From the NCBI GenBank assembly GCA_028571685.1, contig CM053142.1:63141296-63205295 (forward strand): DNA of 64,000 nt, given 5' to 3'. The notes beneath the pieces were generated by a model, which saw only the letters and a list, made by a program, of their open reading frames with translations, did no database searches and was not told the origin of the DNA. A program made the position numbers and the translations under genes. Source of the stretch: Heterohyrax brucei (Eukaryota > Chordata > Mammalia > Hyracoidea > Procaviidae). Positions within the stretch are counted from its first letter, which is position 1; each line of letters begins with the position of its first letter. Of the stretch, positions 54,835 to 64,000 are shown in pieces.

Positions 54835-55424
54835 TTTACAGGTTGACATAATGGTCTGCATCTCATGTACCCTCATGTACCCACAGCCTCATGTACCCAT
54901 GAGTTCCAGAGAAGAACAGCTGTCTGCTGCAGAGGCGTTCTGTTCCTGCTTTGGCATAAATCATTCTAGAAGGCAGACAATGCTGCAGTTCAGCTTGGTT
55001 TAGGCAGAAAAGCACTCCAGGGGGAAATCATAGACAGTATATTGGGAATGTCTCCTTGTCACTCTTAATTTCTGTCTTCTTTTTATCCTTCCCCAAATAC
55101 CATGAGAAACTGACACCAGGCATGGACTTTGCCTCTTTGCTGACTGGTCTCTTCGTACTTCTAAAGAAACTCCAGGCCCAAGGGCATTCTTGCCAGGTTA
55201 TGAGATGCTATTGGCAACAGAGAGAAGATGCAAAATCCTATGGTCTGAAATGTTTTCAAAATGGTAAGGGATTCATACTCCTGGCATGTTTCTTCTCACT
55301 TGAAGGCAGAAGGCTAGTTCACATCACCCTAGAAGACTCCTTCTCCTGGTCCTGTCCATGCTTCAGGCAAGCAGAAGTAAAAGAGATTTATAATTGAAGT
55401 TGTCTCATCAAGCCCTCCGCTGGA

Positions 55425-56160
55425 GTGTAAGCCCCTTGAGGACAGAGATTTGTCTTCCGTGTTCACTGTTTTATATTTACTACTTGGGCAGTGCCGAGCA
55501 CATAGTAGACCTTCAGTAAGTATTTATTGAGTAAATAAAAGCATTAATTTCCAATTCATCTTTGTGGCTCTCAAAAACTTTCCTTAATCTGACCCATAGC
55601 TGACCCGATCACCTCGCTGATGCTCTCACGCCTTCTTGCCCCTTTTGAGTTCACTCCATCTTCTAGGCCCTTCTTCCATTTCCCACCTCCACCTTTCTGT
55701 TGGTTCCTTTCCACCTGCTGACAGGCCCTCTGAGACTTCCCTGGCCTCTCTTGGACTCCCCACCTCTGGAGCACTAGCCCAATCTCTTTCTTTCTCTTTT
55801 CTGCTGAACTTCTTGAAGGACCAGTCTGTACCCCCAGCCTCATTCCATGAACAACTGCTGAACTATTGATTCAACCTCATATATGCTAGCTCCTGGAAGT
55901 CTCTCCTGCCCTTGCCAGTCTTTTTAAGAGGCTCTCATGAAAGTTACCAGTGACTTTCCAATTGCTAAGTGCCATGGTCCATCTGCAGCCTTTCTCCTCC
56001 CTCCTTTCTTCAGCTCTTGACATTTTCACCACCTTGAAACTTTCTTGCAGTTCTCATAACCCAGTCTATTTTGGGTGCCCTATCCTCACACAGCTCCTTC
56101 ACGGACAGCTCCTCCTTTAGCTCCTTAATCCTATATTCTGGCCACAAAATACTGGGACAT
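55425..56160 (+). mobile_element. L2-derived segments
   Basis: A 3' end at about 55425-55545 (GCCCCTTGAGGACAGAGATT, CAGTAAGTATTTATTGAG) is followed by further L2-like sequence (AAAGTTACCAGTGACTTTCC, GCTAAGTGCCATGGTCCATC). Confidence 0.5.
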
Positions 56161-56419
56161 GCTAGTTACAAGTTTTCTGTATTTCAGCTTTCATTCCCCG
56201 CACATGTTTTAAATTTTCCCCCATGTACTTCTACATGTCGTTTATGATTTCTGTGATGGAAGTCATTAGAGCAGCCCCTGATAGCTGATAATTAATTTAC
56301 AGGGGAATTCATCTCAGGCAGAGCTTTGGGAGTGACTAAAGGTGTTTCCCAGGCTAATGCCTTATCACCTCTCGGGTGCCTTCCCTCAGAGAAGCCCATC
56401 CGCCAGAAAACATGATGAG

Positions 56420-56640
56420 TGGACTGATGAGTCAGCTGCAGGGGAACTACTCAGCCTCACATTTGCTTCTGCTCTGCTGCTTGACCTTGGATATGTTTCT
56501 AACATCTGTAACTCTTAGTTTCCTTTTCTGTTTAATAATCTCACCCACTCTGCATGTTGTTGCAAGGATTTAATTTATTTCATATAGCACCTGGTCCATA
56601 GTAGGTACTCAATAAGTTGTAGTATTTTCATGTTCTTTTA
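56420..56640 (+). mobile_element. MIR
   Basis: TCTGCTGCTTGACCTTGGAT, AACTCTTAGTTTCCTTTTCT and the terminal TAGTAGGTACTCAATAAG. Confidence 0.6.
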
Positions 56641-56696
56641 TCATGATGACAATGATTATGTGAGTAACCCTCAAATCTCCACTCCTACTCTTGAAC

Positions 56697-56870
56697 CCTA
56701 AAACCCAAACCAAATCCACTGCTGTTGAGTTGATTCTGACTAATAGCGACCCTATAGAACAGAATAGAATTGCTCCATGGCATTTCCAAGGAGCACCTGG
56801 TGAATTTGAACAGCTAACCTTTTGGCTGGGCAATGCAGCACTTATTCACTGTACCACCAGTGTGTCCCCT
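56697..56870 (-). mobile_element. AfroSINE, antisense
   Basis: TTGAGTTGATTCTGACTAAT, TTTCCAAGGAGCACCTGGTG and TCACTGTACCACCAGTG. Confidence 0.87.
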
Positions 56871-56999
56871 TGACCCCTAGACCCTGCATTTTTAACGGCC
56901 TTACGCATCCCTGTCTGCCTATACAAAACTATTGTCTTTCCCCACCTTGATCAAATCAGCTCTCGGGTTGACTTCCTTAACTGTCTAGTAACAACACTT

Positions 57000-57840
57000 T
57001 AGTTCTTCTGCCACCTGGTCTGGGAGTTCTGCATTTGTCCTTGGGTCCCTTCTCCCCTTGTCCTCTGCATTTATCAGCCACAAGTCCCATAGAAACCCCC
57101 ATCCCAAATACCTTTTGCAACCATCCTGACCTATCCACCAGATTGTCACCACGTGGGGTTCTTTTATCAGCCTATTGGGACCACTCTCATCGCCTCCGGT
57201 CTAGCTTCCTGTCTCTCTGCTTCCTTCCCATCATCCACCTTACACTATAGCACTCTGATCAGTGCTGTCCAAGTGCAGATGGAAACACAGCCTTTTCTTG
57301 CTAGAGGACCAAATAAACATAAATTCTTACAAATAAGCATAATTCTTCCTCTTGCATTCCAACCCTGAACAGTTTGGCCCCAGTCTACCTCCCAGCCTCT
57401 ACTACTATGCAGAGTCTATACTATAAATCAGATAAGCTTCCTGCTGTTCCCCTAGCCCACACCAGGCTTTCCTGCTCTGAGCAGCTGTTTAGCCTAGTTA
57501 CTCTGCCTGCTGTGTCCTCTGCGCCTCAGCTCCCACTCCCAGTTCCTTTCCTCCTCAAAGAAAATTCTCCCCATTCTTCTAGACCTGTCACAGATGTTGC
57601 CTCCTCCATGAAGCCTTCTCAATTTTCCAATCTGATGGGGGTGCCCCTGTCTTGAGCTCCTCCTATAGGCAACATTGATTCCTACTTCTCCTTTGACTTG
57701 GTTTTTTTTTCAATACCTTTGTGATATTTATGTAACCCATCCTTCCTTCCCCTTCCCCTAGGCTCCAATAGAGAATAAATTATTCGAGACATCAAATACT
57801 TCTTAGACATCCTTGGATCCACGTATAGCACCTAGCAGTG
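57000..57840 (+). mobile_element. L2-derived segment
   Basis: L2-like order: CCACTCTCATCGCCTCCGGT, CACTCTGATCAGTGCTGTCC, CAGCTCCCACTCCCAGTTCC, ATGAAGCCTTCTCAATTTTC, ending near the TAGCACCTAGCAGTGTCTGG 3' block. Confidence 0.55.
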
Positions 57841-59113
57841 TCTGGCAGGGAATCAATGCTCACTGAACAGTATTTGAATTCAGTTACTGCCTCTTCACCA
57901 TTTGTTCCAATCAGCTCAGCGTGACCATCTCTCATTATTACAGCCTCTGCCTGCCCAGCCTACAGTGTCCTCCTCCCCTCAGTATTTCCTTCCTGTCTTT
58001 TGCAGGCCACCATCAGGGCTCACTGCCACCCACCTGCTCAGAACCCTCCCAGCACTCACAGACTATACTGCACAAGCAAGACAGGATTATCTGCCTCTGC
58101 TCCCCTAGTGCCCAGACTGTGCCAGATCCATGCTTGGGCTTAACAAACATTTGTGGACATGAATTAACTGAACGTTTTCCTATGGCCCAGGTGAGGTATA
58201 ACTTGAGGTCCACGTTTGGGCTCAAAACCAAATGCTCCACCCCTTTTCCTTTTGTCCTAGATTCTCTTAGGACTGGGTACTTGCAGTGTCCCAGGTCAGC
58301 TCCACCCACCCAGCTAGGCCCTTCCATCCACCTTCATCTTACCCTTTATCAAGGCCAGAGGGCTGAGAGAGGAAATGTGGGCAGGCAGGACAGCCCCAGG
58401 GAGGGATGACCTCTGGGCCTGGCTTGCCAAGGAGCAGCTTTGCTCCCTCCTCTCTGAACCCCATGAATCATGGGTAAAAGTGGCCTCGCTTTCTCCCAAG
58501 AGAGCAGTCTTTCAGCTTCTGCCAGAAGCGGTAGTGGAGGGGGTTAGGGGGCTCTGTCTCTCTAATGAGCCTCTCAGTGTTAATTAGAACTTGCTCCCTC
58601 TTTTCAGGTTGCTGCAACGGCTGAGCCTGATGAGAGCTGACAAGAGGTGGCAGCCAAGTCAGGCTGTGGAGGCGAAGAGCAGCTTGCTGGTGGGGGCTGG
58701 GGGCCTCAGGCCAAGGGGCTGAGGAATGTAGGGGAGGTAGGTCAGGAGTAGGGTCTTTCAAAATGTAAGCAGGAAATTTCTCTCATCCAAGATTGCTCAA
58801 TTAAGAACATTACAGCATTCCACATGAGAAGGCTTCTGGAACTTGGCAAGGCAACCCCTAACATAAGTCTGAGGAGCACAGAGTCCAGGGATTGGAGAGG
58901 AGTTCAGAGGGTTCAGCAGGAGTGGTCTGGCCTGCACTTATCTTGAAGTCTTGCACTCGCTGTGTCTTCTCTGTGCACCTACCTCCCAACCCATTGCCCC
59001 CAGTACAGTAAGTGATCAGCATGACAGGGCACTGAAGTCTGCCTAGCAGCAGGGCTACCCTCAGGAACCTTTCTGGCTACAGCCAGGATAGGGAAGGGGA
59101 TTCTATGGCTCAG

Positions 59114-59673
59114 TGTCATAGGTGAAAGTGTGTCCCCCAGATTCATGCATCCACTAGGCTAGACCCTGATTCCTAGTATTGTGTGGTTGTCCACTTGTGA
59201 TCTGATAAAATTATTCACCACTTTGTGATGTGTTGAAAATCTTAACCTCTATATGTCAATGAGGTAGGATCACCATAGGCTTTATCCTGAGTCACTTACT
59301 CGTCACACCCTTCCTTGAGTCACACTTTTTATCTTACAAGAGGTAAAAAGGAAAGAAGCAGAGAAGGAAGGGACTTCACTACCACTCAGAAAGAAGAGCT
59401 GAGAGAGGAATGAGTTCTTTCGACCTGGGGTCCCTTTCCTGAGAACCTCCTAGACTCAGGGAAAGATTGATGCCAAGACACGCAGAGACCCCCAAGGAAT
59501 GCCAGACCCAAGAAATGCTGAACAGAGACAAAGACCTTCCCCTTGCGATGACAGCGAAAGCTGGTCCCTAATTTCAGACTTCTAACCTCCTGAACTGTGG
59601 GAGAATACTTTTCTGTTTGTTAAAGCCATCCACTTGTTTATTTCCGCTATAGCAGCACTAGATAACCAAGACA
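59114..59673 (+). mobile_element. Solitary LTR with 5-bp target duplication
   Basis: Starts TGTCATAGGTGAAAGTGTGT and ends GATAACCAAGACA, the TG...CA form of an LTR. It is flanked on both sides by CTCAG (59109-59113 and 59674-59678). It is MaLR/ERVL-like by its GTGTCCCCCAG and CTGAACTGTGGGAGAATA segments. Confidence 0.75.
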
Positions 59674-59854
59674 CTCAGCTACTCATTGGTCACAGAGAGC
59701 CCTCAGGTGACAGCTGCCCTAGGAAGCCTGCTTTGAACTCCAGGTTGGGCTACATGCCCTCTTCAGTGCTCCCGTAGCACCTGTGCACCGCTGCCGTGGA
59801 GCTCAGCCTCGGCATTGCAGCAGCAGGTCGCAGAAGAAGGTACCGGGTGAAAGC

Positions 59855-60015
59855 CACAGGCTGTGCATTCCAAGTGGTAGCTGCACTCCTTTCCCAGGTG
59901 TGTGTCTTCGGGCAAATTACTTAATTCCTCTAAGCCTTAGTCTTCTCATTGCTAAAATGGGAATAGTAACAGTGCCTACCTCATAGGGATCACTGTAAAG
60001 ATGTGAGGAGATGTT
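59855..60015 (+). mobile_element. MIR
   Basis: CTTCGGGCAAATTACTTAAT, CTAAGCCTTAGTCTTCTCAT and GCTAAAATGGGAATAGTAAC. Confidence 0.75.
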
Positions 60016-60059
60016 ACTGCTGTTGGGTCAGGTGCACCTGCCTACAGTGCTTTCAGTTG

Positions 60060-60477
60060 TCTCACATGCGTGCAAAAGATGGACAGTGAAAAAGGAGGAC
60101 CAAAGAAGAACTGACACCTTTGAATTGTGGTGGTGGTGTAGAATATTGTATATGCCATAGACTGTCAAAAGACTAAACAAATCTGTTTAGGAAGAAGTAC
60201 AACCAGAATGCTCCTTAGAAGCAATGATGGTGAGTGTAAGTCTCAATACTTTGGACATGTTATAAAAATGAATCAGTCCCTGGAGAAGGCCATCATGCTT
60301 CTTAAAGTAGAGGGTCAGCGTAAAAGAGGAAGACTCAGTGAGATGGACTGACACAGGGGCTGGAACAATGGGCTCAAGTATAGCAACAGTTGTGAAGATG
60401 GCACAGGACTGGGCATTGTTTTGTTCTGTTGTACACAGGGTTCCTATGAGTGAGAACCAAACTGACTCCATGGCACT
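60060..60477 (+). mobile_element. RTE-type LINE 3' end
   Basis: The plus strand reads RRIDTFELWWWCRILYMP and, near the end, MAQDWALFCSVVHRVP. It ends TATGAGTGAGAACCAAACTG, the SINE-like tail. The terminal TCTAACAACAACAG lies past the LTR at 60930-60943, so the LTR interrupts the element's end. Confidence 0.8.
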
Positions 60478-60926
60478 TGTCACGGATTGAATTGTGTCTG
60501 CCCAAAAATGTATGTGTTCACTTGACTTGGCTGGGAGTCCCAATATGGTGCCATTCCTCCCATGTGTTGTGACTCCTGCCTCTGTAATATTGATGATGGA
60601 GAATGGGCTGAAGTTGTGTTAGTGAGGCAAGATTCAAGCTACAAGCTAGTAGGATATAATGGAGAGAAGTGAGCAGAGAAAGTTGGGAACCTCATACCAT
60701 CAAGAAGCAGCCCTGAGAGCAAAGCACGTCCTTTGGACCCTGTGCTGAGATGCTCTCCTTGAATTTGGACTCTTGACATACTGGACTTGATGATTTCTCC
60801 TACTGAATGGACTTGTAACTTATGGATGGATTTGTGGCTTACCAGACTGTGGCAATAAAAGTTTCTCTTCATGAAACCTTCCACTCATGGAATTTACTGT
60901 TAGAGCAGTACCAGGTGACTAAGACA
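60478..60926 (+). mobile_element. Solitary LTR inserted in the RTE 3' tail
   Basis: Starts TGTCACGGATTGAATTGTGT and ends CAGGTGACTAAGACA, with an internal AATAAA (GTGGCAATAAAAGTTTCTCT). Host RTE sequence lies on both sides. A 5-bp duplication is not clear (GCACT versus GCCTC). Confidence 0.7.
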
Positions 60927-61591
60927 GCCTCTAACAACAACAGTACTGGTTACATGGCAATGTCCACCAAGGTCAATCAACTATGAGTTCCTAAAGAACA
61001 GTCTTCTGCATCATGGCGTCACAAGTCTTAGCACAGGGCCGAGAACAGAGCGGCTGTGCAACAGCATCCACTGAACTGAAGAAAACTGAACTGAGGGACC
61101 GTCTTCAGTGTGTCTCGCCATCAGCACCATCTTCCGCAGACTGGTTCCCTGGTACCCGCCACACCCACGGCAGAAATCTCACCCTCAGAGTTGGAAGGAG
61201 CCTCACAGATGCTCTAGGACAACAACTCAATTCCAAAATGAAGAAACATGCCCAGAAAGGAAAGAGATTTGAAAACATAGCACCGTCTCTCCCTGGAGAG
61301 GTGCCCCACAGGTCAGCCTTAGGCAGGCGTAGGAGAAACCTATTGGGGCAAGGGGCTGCTCACAGGAGGAGACATGGCTTCTGTCCAGGACCATGACCTG
61401 GAGATCAGGGCCACATGTTACTGACCACAGCCCCATGAACCCCTGGGCTGTGGACAAGACAGAGAGCGGCACTAATTTGGACAGCCCATGTGGGCTCCGG
61501 CGGGTCTGCTCAGCAATGGTGAGGAAGAACAGGTCACAAACTGCCTAAAGAGCTTGAAAGAGTTTGTAAGTAGCACCCGGACCCTTTATGT

Positions 61592-61985
61592 TGTTGTTGG
61601 GTACTGTCGGGTCGGCTCTGACTCATAGCGACCCTATGAACAACACAATAAAGCAGTGCCCAGTCTTGCGCCATGTCCACAATAATTTTTAAGCTTAAGC
61701 CCACTGTTGCAGCCACTGTATGCATCTCATGCAGGGTCTTCCTCTTTTTCTCTGGCCCTCCACTCCAGGTTCTCGGGTTATTTGCTCCACATGCAGACTA
61801 CAAAGGTATGGTGAAAGGACCCAACCCAGACGCACACCTTTCCTGACTTTAAACCATGCAGTGTCCCCTTGTTCTGTTTGCACGACTGCCTCTTGATTCA
61901 TATACAGATTCCTTAAGAGCACAATTAGGTGTTCTGAAATTCCTGTTCCCCACAATGTTAGCCATAATTTATTGTCATCCACACA
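61592..61985 (-). mobile_element. RTE-type LINE fragment with internal deletion
   Basis: The minus strand encodes a reverse-transcriptase block (ISEHLIVLLRNLYMNQEAVV, KGVRLGWVLSPYLCSLHVEQ) that passes directly into the C-terminal RKRGRPCMRCIQ block and the 3' tail. The catalytic ADD region is missing. Confidence 0.8.
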
Positions 61986-62900
61986 GTTGAATGCCTTTGC
62001 ATTTTTATAGCTTTCCCATATCCATCTTTCTTAACAGCCTCCTCAAAGGAGACCTGACTGCTTCTTCCCTGCCCCCCTCAAGTGGCACCCCGGAGATCAC
62101 TGGGAGGAGAGTGAGAAGCCGAAGGGCAGAGGGAGCAGAGGCAGAGAGAAGCTGTGCAGGAGGGTCTCCTCACTATGTCACTCTGGGGAAGTCCACAGGT
62201 GAAGGGTCTGCCAGGGACACAGGGACTGGGAGAACAGGGAGCTCAGGGCAGGCCTCACTCATTCATCTGTGTGCTCACTCATCCCTGTGTTCTTTTAATA
62301 CTGAGCATTTCCTCAGCAACAGAGACTGTCCTGGATGTGGGGGAACAAGGGTGGACAAGGCCATGGAAGCATCTAGTGCACAACTCAAAGCAACACTCAC
62401 GCTTCACCTGAGCTATGAAGTGAACAGAACCCCTAAAGGTGCCCACACACAACCTGTTCTGGGGTGGCCTTGAAAAAGACAGTTTTTGCCTATGAGTGGA
62501 GCAGAGAGAAACAATGGGAGCACTTAGCACAAGTACAAACCCAGACCTGGGGATGTCTGAGCTGAGACCTGAGATACAAGTAGAACTTACTAGGTGAAGT
62601 GTAGCTGGAGAGAGAGTTGGGACATACGCCCAACTAAGGAAATACGGTGTGAAGGCCCAGAGGCAAAGGCTGGCATGTGGACTCAGAGAACACTGAACAG
62701 GACAGCACAATGAGACACCAAGTGGGAATGAGGCAGGATGGGGGTGCTGGAGGTGGCAGGGAATGCTGCCGAAGTCATCATCCTACACACATTGAGGAGC
62801 CATGGAAGCTTTTCATACAGAGGAGTCACATGATCAGATGCGCACTTCATAAAGATGACTCAGCTGCAGTGTGGCGATTAGGTAAGGACAGCACAACTCA

Positions 62901-63050
62901 AAGCACGGGTACCACAGGAGGTTTCTTCAGGGATTCAGGCAAGAGACGAGGAGGGCCAGTGGGGATGGCAGAAGGAAGTAGGACTGGGAGGACTTAAGAG
63001 GTAGCTTCAGTGGGCACTGCTGATGGAACGGATGGGGGAGAGAGGGAGGA
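62901..63050 (+). repeat. Local duplication inside L2 sequence, copy A
   Basis: Shares AGCACGGG, ACCACAGGAGGTTTCT, CAGGCAAGAGACG and GATG-TTGGGGAGAGGG-like blocks with 63441-63600. Confidence 0.65.
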
Positions 63051-63440
63051 GGTGAAGAATACAGTCCTGAGCTTCCGGACGGGCTGAGACGGGAGACCGG
63101 CAGGTTGGTGAACTGGAGAGATAGATGACGCCTGGTCAAGATTCCTTCCAATCCACAGTCAATAAGATTCCATGCAAATGGCAGGGATTACACAATCCTA
63201 AATCCTGGATCTAAAAGAGATCTAAAGAGAGAGTCGGTTCCTGGCTCCAGACTTCACACCTGTCCCTTCCTCCTTCAGATCATTATGTTATTAGGATCCC
63301 ATTTTCATTCATCAAGCACTTTCTACAAGCCAGGCACTGTGTTAGGCACTGGAGAGAGAGCGATGAATAAGCCACAGGTCCTGCCTCCAAGGTAAAGTCA
63401 AGTGAGTAGGAAACGCTAAGACAGGAGGGCTACGACTTAC

Positions 63441-63600
63441 AGCACGGGCACCACAGGAGGTTTCTCCAAGTGTGCAGGCAAGAGACGGTAGTGACCTAGT
63501 CCAGAGAGGGGCAGTGGGATGACAGGAGGGGGGGGTCAGGGAGAGTTAAGAGGCTGTATCAGTGGGTGCTACCAACGGAGCAGATGTTGGGGAGAGGGAG
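63441..63600 (+). repeat. Local duplication inside L2 sequence, copy B
   Basis: Second copy of 62901-63050, about 540 bp away, same strand. Confidence 0.65.
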
Positions 63601-64000
63601 CTGCTGTGGGCTATGGGCTCAATGAGAAGAGGCACCCATGCGGCCTTGGGAGAACAGAGAGAGCTTCCAGACAGGAGAATGGTACACCTAAAGAAATTCC
63701 TAAAGCAAGAGAAAGAATAATAAAGGGCAAGTACAGAATCAATAGAGAGTACAGCAACGGTAGAGGTAGAGATGAAGGGAAGGGCAGTGCAAAGCCCTAA
63801 AGAAATATGAGGTTACTGAGCCCCAGAGAAGGAAAGCAACTTCCTCAAAGCACACAGCTCATTGGCAGAAGAGACAGCAGAAGAGCTTGTAAATGTGTGT
63901 TGTGCTTTCAATAACCTGAGTCTCTTTTGCCCTTTTGCTCCCACCCCCAATCAACATCTAGCCTGGAGAAATACATGAGCTGGAAGAGGTAAGCCATTCC

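Larger units (their letters stand above)
62640..63600 (-). mobile_element. L2-derived segments, antisense, partly duplicated
   Basis: AGCCATGGAAGCTTTTCATA, AGGAGTCACATGATCAGATG and GCACTGTGTTAGGCACTGGA are antisense L2 blocks. One block occurs twice (62901-63050 and 63441-63600). Confidence 0.55.
52033..64000 (-). other. IQSEC3: Intron upstream of the IQ exon (partial)
   Basis: No further IQSEC3 exon is recognisable to the window end, so at least 12 kb of intron is present. It contains a tetranucleotide minisatellite (52828-52946), AfroSINEs (54400-54557, 54621-54834, 56697-56870), L2 pieces (55425-56160, 57000-57840, 62640-63600), MIRs (56420-56640, 59855-60015), two LTRs (59114-59673, 60478-60926) and RTE fragments (60060-60477, 61592-61985). 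Confidence 0.75.

Noticed and set aside
52033..64000. Search for the upstream IQSEC3 exon
   Set aside because: No minus-strand segment resembles the coiled-coil or the residues preceding the IQ motif; the exon probably lies beyond the window.

Overview
The window is mammalian nuclear DNA and carries the 3' part of one protein-coding gene on the minus strand. The gene is recognisable as IQSEC3 (BRAG3/SynArfGEF), a synaptic ARF guanine-nucleotide exchange factor. The host is very probably an afrotherian, most likely an elephant or a close relative. More than 25 tRNA-derived SINEs of the AfroSINE type lie on both strands, with a box-B-like segment close to GTTCAAATCC and a tail close to CTATGAGTCAGAATTGACT. 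They occur together with RTE-type LINE fragments that end in the same tail. Species-level assignment is inference.

Layout from left to right: 1-6115 is intergenic sequence downstream of the gene, with SINEs, one L1-like 3' end and a 202-bp direct duplication. 6116-9469 is the putative IQSEC3 3' UTR, which has no SINEs. 9470-52032 holds eleven coding exons that join in frame through canonical GT-AG introns into 895 codons plus a stop. 52033-64000 is the intron upstream of the IQ-motif exon. The N-terminal exons (the coiled-coil part, roughly 300 residues in relatives) and the promoter lie beyond the right edge.

Read 5' to 3' on the minus strand, the exons encode: the IQ motif and a long low-complexity linker with an 8-Glu run (50906-52032), the Sec7 exchange domain (four exons between 48303 and 25434, its start lying in the IQ exon), the PH domain (three exons, 23475-20907), two short linker exons (16707-16615, 13797-13745), and a proline-rich C-terminal exon ending in Ser-Leu-Val, a class I PDZ ligand (9904-9470).

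The remaining sequence is intronic. It is mostly unique DNA plus old mammalian repeats (MIR, L2, L1, MaLR-type LTRs) and afrotherian repeats. I found no credible second gene, RNA gene, CRISPR array or novel biological system. The most informative non-gene signals are nested insertions with readable target-site duplications, the shared RTE/AfroSINE tail, two local duplications, a ~330-bp polypurine tract and a decayed tetranucleotide minisatellite.
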